Notes: generated from the letters alone by a model not told the origin. DNA of 64,000 nt from Azospirillum sp. TSH100 (GCF_004923295.1 NZ_CP039635.1:454501-518500), one strand, 5' to 3'. Shown: positions 8,936-17,510, numbered from the stretch's first letter. Numbers and translations: made by a program.

Positions 8936-9747
8936 GACGGCTGACAGCCTGCGCCCTGGCCGCCGCCGCGTTGACCGGAGTGGCGGCCGGCACACCCACG
9001 GTGGCGCTCGCCGACAGCGCCGCCGCGGGGCCGGCGGCGGGCGGTTCCACCCTGGCGCTCGGCGCCGGGGTGGTCGCCCAGCCCGCCTATCCGGGGGCCA
9101 CCCGCACCGACTGGTCGGCGGCGCCCTATGTCAGTGCGGAGTTCGGCCAAAGCCTCGCCATCGACTCGCTCGACGGCGTCCGGGTGACGGTCCTGCATGA
9201 GGGCGTCCTCAGCCTGGGCGCCATCGCCCGATACCAGCCGGGACGGTCCAGCCGGTCCCTGCCGGCCCGGCTGCGCGGTCTGAACGGACTGTCCGACACC
9301 GCCGAACTGGGCGGTTTCGCGACGGTCGAAAGCGGCCCACTCTCGCTCGATCTGATCGGGACGGAAGAGGTCAGGCACGGCCGGCGCGGTGCCGTTCTGG
9401 AAGCCCATGCCGCCCTGTCGCTTCCGCTGGGCGATCCGGCGGCGCAGCAGGGCTTTTCCCTGGGTCCCTTCGTCAAGGCGGCCAACCAGTCCTACCTGCA
9501 ACGGAATTTCGGCGTCGATGCCGGGCAGGCGGCGGCGACCGGCCTCGACGCCTTCAGCCCGCATGCCGGCGTCGATTTGGCGGGACTGGAAGCCAATGGC
9601 GCGGTGACGCTGATCGACCGCTGGTCGGTCCGGGGCTTCGCCAGCTGGGGCCGGATGCTCGGCAGCGCCTCCAACTCCCCGATCCTGCGGGACGGGGGCC
9701 GCAGCAGCCAGCTGTCCAGCGGCCTGTTCCTGGTCTTCACGCCATGA
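8932..9747 (+). CDS. MipA/OmpV-family outer-membrane protein
   Basis: 271 residues with a GTG start whose GTGA overlaps the aminotransferase stop. An N-terminal signal peptide (about 1-27, ending near VALADSA) precedes a beta-strand-rich barrel. The segment VAQPAYPGATRTDWSAAPYV is typical of the MipA/OmpV family, and the protein ends in an aromatic-containing LFLVFTP. Members are outer-membrane proteins, some linked to scaffolding of murein enzymes or to export of resistance substrates. Translational coupling to a cytoplasmic aminotransferase is unusual and hints at a passage route for the pathway product. Confidence 0.78.
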   Translation: MRRLTACALAAAALTGVAAGTPTVALADSAAAGPAAGGSTLALGAGVVAQPAYPGATRTDWSAAPYVSAEFGQSLAIDSLDGVRVTVLHEGVLSLGAIARYQPGRSSRSLPARLRGLNGLSDTAELGGFATVESGPLSLDLIGTEEVRHGRRGAVLEAHAALSLPLGDPAAQQGFSLGPFVKAANQSYLQRNFGVDAGQAAATGLDAFSPHAGVDLAGLEANGAVTLIDRWSVRGFASWGRMLGSASNSPILRDGGRSSQLSSGLFLVFTP

Positions 9748-9772
9748 GAATGTTGCCTGTGAGGTTCCGTCC

Positions 9773-10126
9773 ATGACCGGTCTCGCCGTGATCGCCTGGC
9801 TGGTGAACATGCTCTGCGACACGCTGGGGCAGCTGTCCTTCAAGGCCGCCGCCGCCCATCCCGGCGATGGCTGGGCGCGCTGGCGGGGAATGGCGTCCGG
9901 TCCCTGGCTGTGGGCCGGGATCGGCTGCTTCGTCGTCGAGTTCTTCGCATGGCTCGCCTTCCTGTCGCTGGTGCCGCTGTCCACCGGGGTGCTGCTTGGT
10001 TCCATCAACATCGTGCTGGTGATGGTCGCCGGACGGCTGCTGTTCGGCGAGCGGATCACCCGCCTGCGCTTCGCCGGAATCCTGCTGATTGCCGCTGGGG
10101 TGACCGCAGTGGGGGCGGGAAGCTGA
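9773..10126 (+). CDS. Small EamA/DMT-type membrane protein, first of a pair
   Basis: 117 residues, about four transmembrane segments. LGQLSFKAAA near the N-terminus and a C-terminal segment ending GERITRLRFAGILLIAAGV are typical of half-size drug/metabolite transporter (EamA, ArnE/ArnF-like) proteins. Such halves usually act as homo- or heterodimers. The TGATG junction with the next gene, a second half-size EamA protein, suggests a heterodimeric inner-membrane transporter. Confidence 0.78.
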   Translation: MTGLAVIAWLVNMLCDTLGQLSFKAAAAHPGDGWARWRGMASGPWLWAGIGCFVVEFFAWLAFLSLVPLSTGVLLGSINIVLVMVAGRLLFGERITRLRFAGILLIAAGVTAVGAGS

Positions 10127-10509
10127 TGCGCCGCGCAATCGCCCTTGGCTTCCTGTGCCTGCTCGGCTTCGACGCGATGGGGCAGCTCAGCTTCAAGGCG
10201 GCGGCGCTTGCCGCCCTGCCGATGTCGCCCGACGCCGACTGGATCCTGCGGGTGCTGGCGGAGCCGGTGCTCTATCTGGCCTTTCTCGGCTATCTCGGCG
10301 CCTTCGTCACCTGGATGTCGCTGCTCAAGCATGCGCCCATCGGCCCCGCCTTCGCCGCGTCGCATCTGGAGGTGGTGGCGGTGATGCCGCTGGCCGCCCT
10401 GCTGTTCCATGAGGCCATCGGCTGGCCGCAGATCGTCGGCGCCGCTGCGATCCTGGCGGGAATCCTGTGCCTCGCCTTGGAGGAATCCGAATCGGAGTCG
10501 GGTATTTGA
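10126..10509 (+). CDS. Small EamA/DMT-type membrane protein, second of a pair
   Basis: 127 residues. The ATG at 10126 shares one base with the stop of the first half-transporter. GQLSFKAAAL near the N-terminus and EAIGWPQIVGAAAILAGI near the C-terminus mirror its partner. It probably pairs with that protein to move a small amphipathic metabolite across the inner membrane. An acidic tail (EESESESG) follows the last helix. A short AT-rich stretch at 10505-10530 may hold a promoter for the TRAP genes. Confidence 0.75.
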   Translation: MRRAIALGFLCLLGFDAMGQLSFKAAALAALPMSPDADWILRVLAEPVLYLAFLGYLGAFVTWMSLLKHAPIGPAFAASHLEVVAVMPLAALLFHEAIGWPQIVGAAAILAGILCLALEESESESGI

Positions 10510-10582
10510 TATAAATTCACTCCTTATAAAACAGTGCGCGGCACGAATTGTCCTGCCTTGCGCCACCAGCCATGCGGATGCG

Positions 10583-11095
10583 ATGACACCTGGAGACCAC
10601 CCGCCGCCCTTCCCACCCGGCTCCCTGCTGTTCCACGCCGACCGGCTGCTCGGCCGGATCGTCGGGGCCGGGCGCTGGCTGGTCTTCGCCGTCACCCTGC
10701 TGCTGTTCCTGCAATGGCCGCTGCGCGACCTGTTGCAGGCCTATTCGCGCGAGGCCAACGATCTGGCGCAGTGGCTGTTCGCGCTCTACGTCTCGATGGC
10801 CGTGCCCTATGCCACGCGGGCCGGCACGCATCTCGCCGCCGACAGCCTGGGGCACCGGCTGCCGAAGGCGTTGCGGGCACGGATGAACATGCTGGGCGCC
10901 CTCCTGGTGCGGCTTCCCTGGTCGCTGTTCATCCTGGTCACCGGCTGGGGGATGATGTCCCGCTCCGTCCTGCAACTGGAAACCTTTCCCGACACCTTCA
11001 ACCCCGGCTATTTCGTCGTGAAGGCCGGTGCCTGGCTGATGGCCCTGCTGTGCCTGGCCCAGGCCCTGCTCGACATCGCCCGAGGGAGACATTGA
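10583..11095 (+). CDS. TRAP transporter small permease (DctQ-like)
   Basis: 170 residues from ATG 10583, with about four hydrophobic segments and the DctQ hallmark of an amphipathic N-terminus followed by short helices. It forms the membrane complex with the large permease two nucleotides downstream and would import an organic acid using the sodium gradient. No binding-protein gene is adjacent; the nearest on this strand is at 14422, beyond a pseudogene and IS scar. Confidence 0.78.
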   Translation: MTPGDHPPPFPPGSLLFHADRLLGRIVGAGRWLVFAVTLLLFLQWPLRDLLQAYSREANDLAQWLFALYVSMAVPYATRAGTHLAADSLGHRLPKALRARMNMLGALLVRLPWSLFILVTGWGMMSRSVLQLETFPDTFNPGYFVVKAGAWLMALLCLAQALLDIARGRH

Positions 11096-11097
11096 GC

Positions 11098-12558
11098 ATG
11101 GAGGCTGCCGGCCTGGTGATGCTGGTGCTGGTCGCGGCGCTGCTGACGACCGGCCTGCCGGCCTGGGTGGTGCTGATCGGCGTGTCGCTGTCCGCCGCAA
11201 CGGTGGGGGTGGCGACCGGCGGACTGGACGGGGGGCTGCTCGTGGCGCTGGCGCCGCGCCTCGTCGGGCTTTTGGAAAACGACCTGCTCCAGGCGCTGCC
11301 GCTCTACGTGCTGATGGGCGCGCTGCTCAACCGCCTGCCGCTGGCGGGCATCCTGTTCCGCGCCGGAACGGCGGCGACGGGCGGGCACCGGTCCGGTCCG
11401 CTCGTGGCCGCCATGGGGCTGGGAGCACTGCTGGCGCCGATGAACGGGTCGGTCGCGGCCAGCGTCGCCACCTTGTCGCGGGTGGTTCTGCCCCGCCTGC
11501 GCGCCCATGGAGTGCCTGCCGGCAAGGGGTTGGCCGTGGTGTGCGTGGCGAGCACGCTGGGGGTTGTCGTCCCGCCGTCGCTGGTGCTGATCCTGCTGGG
11601 CGACGCGATGATGCGCGCCCACACCGAAGCCGCGAACACCGTCGGCCGCGTCGCCGGGCAGATGGTCCGCGTCATCAACACCCAGGACGTCTTCCGTGGC
11701 GCGCTGGCCCCGGCCGCCCTGTTCCTTCTGCTGTGCCTGATCCTGTCCTGGTGGAGCGGCCGGCGCCAACCGGCTCCTGAGACCGTGGAAACGCAAACGC
11801 TCGCCGCCGAGCCGCCGCTGGGCATCGCCGGCTGGGTGACGGCGGTGGCGACGCTGCTGTTCGTCGGCGGGCTGCTGGCGGCGGTCGCCGCAGGGTACAT
11901 CTATGCGGTCGAGGCGGCGGCGATGGGGGCGGTGACGTTGCTGGTCTTCGGGCTTGCCAGCCGCTCGCTGGACCGCGACGCGATGGAGGCGGTGCTGCAC
12001 GACACCATGGCGGTGACCGGCGCCCTGTTCGCCCTGTTCGTCGGCGCCACCAGCTTCACCCTGGTGTTCCGCGGCTTCGGCACCGACCGCCTGCTCGACG
12101 GGCTGGTCGCCGCCCTGCCCGGCGGGGCGGCCGGGGCGACGCTGGGCGTCATGGCGATGATCGCGGCCTGCGCCTTCGTGCTGGACGCCTTCGAGATCAT
12201 CTTCGTCGTCATCCCGGTGCTGATGCCGCCTTTGCTGGTTCGGGTGCCCGATGCCGTCTGGGTGTCGGTGCTGGTGCTGCTGACGCTTCAGGTCAGCTTC
12301 CTGATTCCGCCGCTCGGCTATGCGGTGATGATGGTGCGCAGCGCCGCCGGGGCCGGCGACATGATGCGCGGGCTGATCCGCGCGCTGGCGCCCTATCTGG
12401 CCGCCCAGGCGGTGGTGCTAGGCATAACGCTGGCGGTGCCGTCCTTCGTCCATGTGATGGAGCCGCCGGACGATCCCAACGCCACCCCGGCGCTGAGTGA
12501 CGAGGACGCCAAGGACCAGCTCCGCTCCATGATCCCGGTGCCGCCGGAGAACGATTGA
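11098..12558 (+). CDS. TRAP transporter large permease (DctM-like)
   Basis: 486 residues, with many hydrophobic segments throughout and an ASTLGVVVPPSLVLILLGD stretch typical of DctM. The ATG follows the small-permease stop by 2 nt, with GGGAGA as ribosome-binding site. A hydrophilic C-terminal tail of about 30 residues (after about 455) is longer than in many DctM proteins. It would be the ion-coupled transport subunit. The gene is followed by the IclR/RraA debris. Confidence 0.85.
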   Translation: MEAAGLVMLVLVAALLTTGLPAWVVLIGVSLSAATVGVATGGLDGGLLVALAPRLVGLLENDLLQALPLYVLMGALLNRLPLAGILFRAGTAATGGHRSGPLVAAMGLGALLAPMNGSVAASVATLSRVVLPRLRAHGVPAGKGLAVVCVASTLGVVVPPSLVLILLGDAMMRAHTEAANTVGRVAGQMVRVINTQDVFRGALAPAALFLLLCLILSWWSGRRQPAPETVETQTLAAEPPLGIAGWVTAVATLLFVGGLLAAVAAGYIYAVEAAAMGAVTLLVFGLASRSLDRDAMEAVLHDTMAVTGALFALFVGATSFTLVFRGFGTDRLLDGLVAALPGGAAGATLGVMAMIAACAFVLDAFEIIFVVIPVLMPPLLVRVPDAVWVSVLVLLTLQVSFLIPPLGYAVMMVRSAAGAGDMMRGLIRALAPYLAAQAVVLGITLAVPSFVHVMEPPDDPNATPALSDEDAKDQLRSMIPVPPEND

Positions 12559-12618
12559 CCATGCCGGACGGCGGAACCTCAAATCGCATCGTTCATTGCA
12601 TCACACAATACCGAGATA

Positions 12619-12980
12619 TTACCCCCCACAGGCTTTCGTCAGCTCATCGCCAGCGGCATTCAATTCCAGCCGGATTTCTTCGGCATAGTCCGCGGTCAGC
12701 CGGGTGACCGGCCCGGATATGGCCAGAGCGCCGAGGAGGCCGCCGCCCGGCCAGAACACCGGGGTTGCCAATGCGGCGGCATGAGGATCGGGTTGGCTCT
12801 CTCGACGCGGAACAGGCAGAACCGCTGTTCACCGCGCCTCGTGGAGAAGGAGGCGGTCTCCCCGGTCGAGCGCGCCAGCTGCTCCAACACGGGCGTCACA
12901 TGGTTGGCAAGGCCGAGGGCATGCTGATAGCAGGCGGCGAGCCGCATCACCTCCGCATCGAGGCGGTAGCCACCGTCATC
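12619..12980 (-). pseudogene. IclR-family regulator remnant
   Basis: The minus strand encodes a recognisable IclR effector-domain piece (GGYRLDAEVMRLAACYQ, then TGETASFSTRRG). In another frame the IclR C-terminus follows (AAALATPVFWPGGG, LGALAISGPVTRLT), ending at TAA 12619-12621. A GAGAGAG run near 12795-12804 looks like a 2-bp AG insertion; removing it restores the frame through RVESQPDPHAAA. About 80 effector-domain residues are missing between the two parts, and the DNA-binding N-terminus is replaced by the tail of the rraA remnant. It cannot make a working regulator. Confidence 0.8.
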
Positions 12981-13337
12981 GACCCAGGACCGATCGATCG
13001 TTGCGCCCTGCCCGGATCGCATCCATCTGGGCGGTTTCGACGTCGTGCTTCTTCTTGGTCCCGGCGTAGATCGCCTCCGCATCCGAGAGCGGGACGCAGA
13101 CGAGGCCGTCGTCGTCGCCGAGCATCAGGTCGCCGGGAGTGATGATCATGCCGTCGATGGAAATCGGCACGTTGATCTCGCCGGGGCCGTCCTTGTAGGG
13201 ACCGCGATGGGTGACGCCAGCGGCGAAGATCGGGACGCGGCCTTCCCGCAGAGTCGCCGCGTCACGGATCGCTCCGTTGATGACGATGCCGACGCCGCCG
13301 CGCTGCTCGGCGTGCGCCACCATCAACTCGCCGATAA
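12976..13337 (-). pseudogene. RraA/HMG-aldolase family gene remnant
   Basis: The C-terminal half of an RraA-like protein is readable: GELMVAHAEQRGG, GVTHRGPYKDGPGEINVP and PGDLMLGDDDGLVCVP are family hallmarks. The family includes 4-hydroxy-4-methyl-2-oxoglutarate aldolases. The 5' half is absent: the insertion sequence begins at 13338, and I could not find the missing N-terminus on its far side. Near the 3' end a small indel (about 12995-13012) shifts the frame, so the expected ending IDRSWVDD is now read in the frame that runs into the IclR remnant. Confidence 0.8.
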
Positions 13338-13377
13338 GAGCACCTAATAAAACGGCGTTTGATCTGTTGAGAGGTGT

Positions 13378-14183
13378 ATGGCTTCCCCTCTGGTATCCGA
13401 CGCCCTTTGGGCGCTGATTGAACCATTGCTCCCGCCAGAGCCGCCCAAGCCGAAGGGCGGGCGGCCTCGGCTGGACAACCGCGCCGCGCTGACCGGCATC
13501 CTGTTTGTGCTCCGCACCGGCATTCCTTGGGAACTGCTGCCGGTGGAGATGGAGTGCGGTTCGGGCATGACCTGTTGGCGCCGACTGCACGACTGGCAGC
13601 AAGCCGGCGTCTGGGAGCGGCTGCATCGCGTGCTGCTCGACCGGCTTGGCTACGCCAACGCCATCAACTGGGATCGCGCTGCGGTGGACAGCGCCAGCGT
13701 TCCAGCAAAAAGGGGGGCGAGGAGACCGGGCCGAACCCGACAGACCGCGGCAAACCGGGCTCCAAGCGCCATATCCTCGTCGATGCCAATGGCATCCCCC
13801 TCGCCCTGAGGATTTCGCCGGCCAACCGGCATGACAGCAAGTTTCTGGAGCCGCTGGTCGATGCCGTGCCGGCAATCCGCCAATGTGCGGGCCGGCCACG
13901 GCGCCGACCGGCCAAGCTGCACGCCAACAAGGGCTACGACTTCGCCCACTGCCGGCAGGCGCTGCGTCGGCGGGGGATCGTTCCACGCATCGCCCGGCGT
14001 GGCATCGAGAGCAGTGAGCGCCTTGGCCGACACCGATGGGTGGTCGAGCGGACACTCGCCTGGTTTGCGCGGTTCCGCCGCATCGCCGTCCGCTATGAAC
14101 GGCGCGCCGATATCTTAACCGCCTTCCCCCATATCGCCGCCGGCCTCATCTGCTGGCGTTTCGTCCAGAGATGGTTCTGTTAG
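13378..14183 (+). CDS. IS5-family transposase, made by -1 ribosomal frameshifting
   Basis: The first frame (MASPLVSDALWALIEPLLPP, then GGRPRLDNRAALTGILFVLR) covers the DUF4096-like N-terminus and the first catalytic Asp (NWDRAAVDSASV). The -1 frame, used from about 13710, carries GKPGSKRHILVDANG, the second Asp in NKGYDFAHC and the Glu in HRWVVERTLAWF. Together they give a DDE transposase of about 268 residues. The frames overlap at a run of five A and six G, the usual slippage site in this group. Both frames look intact, so the element may be active. Confidence 0.85.
13707..13717 (+). promoter_or_regulatory. A5G6 slippery site for transposase frameshifting
   Basis: AAAAAGGGGGG lies exactly where the two transposase frames overlap. 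A -1 slip here changes the reading from SVPAKRGA to SSKKGGEETG, which continues the conserved transposase sequence. Position and sequence agree with the frameshift signals of IS427-group elements. Confidence 0.7.
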
Positions 14184-14421
14184 GCGTTCTAAGACAGGAA
14201 CCTGCTGCGGATGTCGGGCCAACTCCGCCATCTGTTCGGCTTCCTGCACGACCCCGACCACCCCACCTCCCGGTGCTTCGCCCGCCGCCGATTTCCGCCT
14301 GTTCCGGACAGCGCCTGCCCGACGCGGATAGAGCAAGACGCGAACCCCGCCTACCCTGCGCGAACACCGTCGTGAACACCACCGGCGGACAGAAAAGCCA
14401 AGCAAACGGGAGGGTCAGGGG

Positions 14422-15462
14422 ATGAGCAATCCGCGCAAGTTCACGTCCGCAATCGTATTTGCAACAGGACTCATGGTGTCGGCCACCACCCAGGCGGCCG
14501 ACACGGTGACGCTGAAGATCGCGCATTTCCTGCCCGGCGTGGCGCAGGTGCAAAGGCAGGTTCTGGAGCCGTGGTGCGACGATCTCGGCCGGGAGTCCGG
14601 TGGCCGCATCCGTTGCCAGTTCTATCCCGCACTGCAATTGGGCGGCACGGCGGCCCAACTGGTCGATCTCGCACGCAACGGCGTGGCGGACATCGTCTGG
14701 ACGGCTCCCGGCTATTCCGCCGGGCGCTTCCCCAAGACCGAAGTGCTGGAGCTTCCCGGCATGCTTCCGGTCGGTGGCCTCGCGGGCGGGCGGGCGATCT
14801 GGACCTTCTACCAGGCGCATCTCCAGGACGAATACGCCGCCTACAAGCTGCTCGCCCTGCATGCCGACGGCGGCATGACCGTCCACACCGCGAACAAACC
14901 GGTTGCCAAGGCGGCCGATTTCGCCGGATTGAAGCTGCGCGCGCCGAACCGCACCATCGCCCGCACCCTAACGGAGCTTGGCGCCACCCCGGTCGCGATG
15001 CCGCCCGCCCAGATGACCGAGGCCATCTCCAAGGGCGTGGTCGACGGTGCGTCCGCGGTCTGGGAGGTGATCGGCCCGACCAAGCTGGACGAGGTCACCC
15101 GCTTCCATCTGGAAACCTCACCCGACGAGCCCGTCCTGGGCGCCACCGTCCTGGCCCTGCTGATGAACAGGAAGAGCTTCGACGCCATGCCGGCGGACTT
15201 GCAGGCGATCCTTGAGAAGAACAGCGGCATGGTCCTGGTCGAGCGCTTCGGGCGGGCCTGGGACGCCACCATCGCCACGACGCGCGACAGAGTGAAGGCA
15301 CAGGGGCAGTCGGTCACCGTGCTGTCGCGCAGCGCCTATGACGAGGCGCTGAAGAAGCTGGAGCCGGTCACCACCGAATGGATCGCCCAGGCATCGGCCA
15401 AGGGCATCGACGCGGCCTCCCTCGCCGCTGCGGCCCGTCAGCTGGCCTCGCAGCCGCACTGA
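14422..15462 (+). CDS. TRAP transporter periplasmic binding protein (DctP-like), orphan
   Basis: 346 residues with a signal peptide (about 1-25, ending TTQAA). The DctP core is clear: LKIAHFLPG, GGRIRCQFYPALQLGG and DIVWTAPGYSAGRFP. It is strikingly similar to the second DctP at 18669, especially over the first 120 residues, suggesting a related aromatic or dicarboxylic ligand. No small or large permease gene is next to it. It could pair with the permeases at 19726-21605, or with those at 10583-12558 on the other side of the IS scar. The roughly 230-bp region before it shows no clear operator. Confidence 0.85.
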   Translation: MSNPRKFTSAIVFATGLMVSATTQAADTVTLKIAHFLPGVAQVQRQVLEPWCDDLGRESGGRIRCQFYPALQLGGTAAQLVDLARNGVADIVWTAPGYSAGRFPKTEVLELPGMLPVGGLAGGRAIWTFYQAHLQDEYAAYKLLALHADGGMTVHTANKPVAKAADFAGLKLRAPNRTIARTLTELGATPVAMPPAQMTEAISKGVVDGASAVWEVIGPTKLDEVTRFHLETSPDEPVLGATVLALLMNRKSFDAMPADLQAILEKNSGMVLVERFGRAWDATIATTRDRVKAQGQSVTVLSRSAYDEALKKLEPVTTEWIAQASAKGIDAASLAAAARQLASQPH

Positions 15463-15512
15463 CGGCCCCACCGATTTCGGCGCACCACCAACCATGAACA
15501 ACGAGACCGGAC

Positions 15513-16283
15513 ATGAGCACCGCCCCCCGCTATTTCGAACAGCCCGCCCGTTTCAGCCCGGCCGAATGGCAGGCCCGCGTCAAGCTGGCCGCGGCCTACC
15601 GCATCTTCGACCATCTCGGCTGGTCGGAACTGATCTACAACCACATCTCGCTCCGGGTTCCGGACGAACCCGGCCACTTCCTCATCAACCCGTTCGGCCT
15701 GCATTATTCGGAGGTCCGCGCCTCTAACCTCGTGAAGGTCGATGTGGACGGAACCATTGTCGGCCATTCTGACTGGCCGATCAATCCGGCCGGCTTCACC
15801 TTCCACGGCGCCATCCATGCGGCCCTGCCGGACGCCCACTGCGTGATGCATGTCCATACCACCCAGACGCAGGCGGTCTGCTGCCTGGAGGACGGGCTGG
15901 CCTTCACCAACTTCTACGCCGCCCAGCTGTACGGCAAGATCGCCTACCATGAATTCGAGGGGATCACCGTCCATCTCGACGAAGGGCGGCGCATCCTGGC
16001 CAGCGCCGGCGACAAGCCGGTCCTGCTGCTGCGCAATCACGGCCCGGTGGTGGTAGGATCCACGCTGGCCCAGGCCTTCTCGCTGATGTGGCTGGTCAAC
16101 CGCGCGTGCGAGATCCAGATGGCCACCCATTCTATGGGCCGGGCACGGCAAATCCCGGTGGCGGTTCTGGAGAAATGCGTCGCCGACAGTCTGAATTTCG
16201 ATCCTAAATATGGGGCCGGCGAAGATGCCTTCTCGGCACTCACCCGCATCATCGACCGCATCGACCCGACCTACCGGTCGTGA
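15513..16283 (+). CDS. Class II aldolase/adducin family protein
   Basis: 256 residues. Metal-binding His residues expected of the fold are visible in HVHTTQTQAV (cf. HxH) and in the later LLLRNHGPVVVG, typical of L-fuculose-phosphate aldolase-like proteins. Such enzymes cleave or decarboxylate small hydroxy acids using a zinc ion. It lies 50 bp after the orphan DctP and probably shares its transcript. Its substrate is unknown; a side role in aromatic-acid catabolism is only suggested by position. Confidence 0.82.
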   Translation: MSTAPRYFEQPARFSPAEWQARVKLAAAYRIFDHLGWSELIYNHISLRVPDEPGHFLINPFGLHYSEVRASNLVKVDVDGTIVGHSDWPINPAGFTFHGAIHAALPDAHCVMHVHTTQTQAVCCLEDGLAFTNFYAAQLYGKIAYHEFEGITVHLDEGRRILASAGDKPVLLLRNHGPVVVGSTLAQAFSLMWLVNRACEIQMATHSMGRARQIPVAVLEKCVADSLNFDPKYGAGEDAFSALTRIIDRIDPTYRS

Positions 16284-16322
16284 CGGACAAAGTCCAAGGA
16301 ACCCGCTCCAAGGACCTTGACT

Positions 16323-16338
16323 GATTAACATGTTAATC
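16323..16338. promoter_or_regulatory. 16-bp palindromic operator (HpaR/MarR-type) before the AraC gene
   Basis: GATTAACATGTTAATC is a perfect palindrome 6 bp downstream of a TTGACT -35-like element (16317-16322) and 40 bp before the AraC-family gene. The core TTAACATGTTAA is repeated before the second dctP, and a variant overlaps the hpaE promoter. Together they mark a common regulon, most simply that of the MarR-type regulator at 26038. Confidence 0.7.
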
Positions 16339-16378
16339 GCTTCATTGTTCGCATGCTCCACAAGGGGGGTTGCGAACA

Positions 16379-17470
16379 ATGAGCGGATGCGGTCGGGACG
16401 AAACGAGCCGGTCGGCCACCGAAGCCCGGCTGCTGGGGCTGGAGGCTGAACGGGCCTTGGCAACTCAAGCCGGCGACCAGGGGGAAGACTGGATCACCAG
16501 CGACCCCGACTGCGCCTCGGAGCGTCTGTTCCGCAACTACACCCCGCACCGGATGCGGGTGATCGGACCGCCGCGCGATTTCCGCATGCGGCTGCGGGTC
16601 GGCTGGTCGGGAGGCATGGCCCTGCTGCGTTTCAACACCGGGGTGGAACTGTCTCAGATACCGACCGGCCGCTTCATCCTGGTGACGACGCAGGTCAGCG
16701 GCTGGTCCGAGATCGACACGCAGGGGCGGAGCTTCAGCGGCGGACCGGGATTGATAGTGGTCGATTCCGCAAGATCGCCGGTGAGGAAGCGCTTCAGCGC
16801 CGACAGCGAGCGGCTCCATCTCCGCCTCGGCACTGCGGCGCTGGACGGCCTGTATGAACGGCTGGTCGGCACCCCCCCTGTCCGGCCGCTGGAATTCGCC
16901 CCCTGCATCCGGCCGGGAACCGCCATGCACGCCCGCTGGCAGTCGGTGGTCCGGATGGTGCTGTCCTGTACCGCACCCTCCGCCGGACCTGATCCGGCCC
17001 CGGCTCTGCCCGACCTTCTCCGCAGACAGCTGGAGGAGACCGCGATGCTGATGCTGCTGACCGGGCATGAGCATAGCGGGGCGGGGCAGATGGCGGGCAC
17101 ACCCGCCGCCCCGTCCCCGCGCCATGTCAGGGCGGCCGAGGAGTTCATGCGCGCCAACGCCGGGGAGCCGCTGACCCTGGCGGAGATCGCCGAGGCGGCG
17201 GGCGTCAGCATCCGGACCCTGACCGCCGGCTTCCGCAATTTCCGCGACCTGTCCCCGATGCAGCAGTTGCGGGACATCCGCATGGCCGCCGCGCGGGACG
17301 ATCTGCTGCAAGGCCCAAAAGCCGGGAGCACGCGAGCCGGGGGCGCTGGAACCGGGGGCGTGGCCGATATCGCCCTGCGCTGGGGCTTCGGCAATTTCGG
17401 ACGCTTCGCCGGCGACTACCGCCGCCGCTACGGCGAGACGCCATCGGAAACGCTGCGGCGCCGCCGATAG
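16379..17470 (+). CDS. AraC/XylS-family transcriptional activator
   Basis: 363 residues from ATG 16379; a TTG three codons earlier is possible but unneeded. The N-terminal ligand-binding domain is of the AraC-binding-like type (ILVTTQVSGWSEID). The C-terminus carries two helix-turn-helix motifs (LTLAEIAEAAGVSIRTLTA and the second around IALRWGFGNFGRFAGDYRRR). In enterobacterial hpa clusters an AraC-family protein, HpaA, activates the monooxygenase genes; this may be a functional counterpart, but similarity cannot be judged here. Its promoter carries the MarR-type palindrome, so it is probably controlled by the same repressor as the catabolic genes. Confidence 0.85.
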   Translation: MSGCGRDETSRSATEARLLGLEAERALATQAGDQGEDWITSDPDCASERLFRNYTPHRMRVIGPPRDFRMRLRVGWSGGMALLRFNTGVELSQIPTGRFILVTTQVSGWSEIDTQGRSFSGGPGLIVVDSARSPVRKRFSADSERLHLRLGTAALDGLYERLVGTPPVRPLEFAPCIRPGTAMHARWQSVVRMVLSCTAPSAGPDPAPALPDLLRRQLEETAMLMLLTGHEHSGAGQMAGTPAAPSPRHVRAAEEFMRANAGEPLTLAEIAEAAGVSIRTLTAGFRNFRDLSPMQQLRDIRMAAARDDLLQGPKAGSTRAGGAGTGGVADIALRWGFGNFGRFAGDYRRRYGETPSETLRRRR

Positions 17471-17510
17471 TCATCATCAGGATAACCCGAGCAACGGAGA
17501 CGGGACGTCG

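Larger units (their letters stand above)
13338..14191 (+). mobile_element. IS5-family insertion sequence (IS427-group-like), 854 bp
   Basis: Imperfect terminal inverted repeats: the left end GAGCACCTAATAAAAC matches the complement of the right end, GAACGCCTAACAGAAC, at 12 of 16 positions. TAA at 13335-13337 is repeated at 14192-14194, a TNA-type target duplication as expected for the IS427 group. The single transposase gene is split into two frames. The element looks intact and inserted into the already damaged rraA region. Confidence 0.85.

Noticed and set aside
12976..14055. A 359-codon minus-strand open frame running through the IS and into the RraA segment
   Set aside because: Its first two thirds are antisense to the transposase; only the rraA remnant portion is biologically meaningful.
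14195..14421. Possible coding remnant between the IS and the orphan dctP
   Set aside because: Short frames exist on both strands but none shows a recognisable family; I treat it as leader and flanking sequence.
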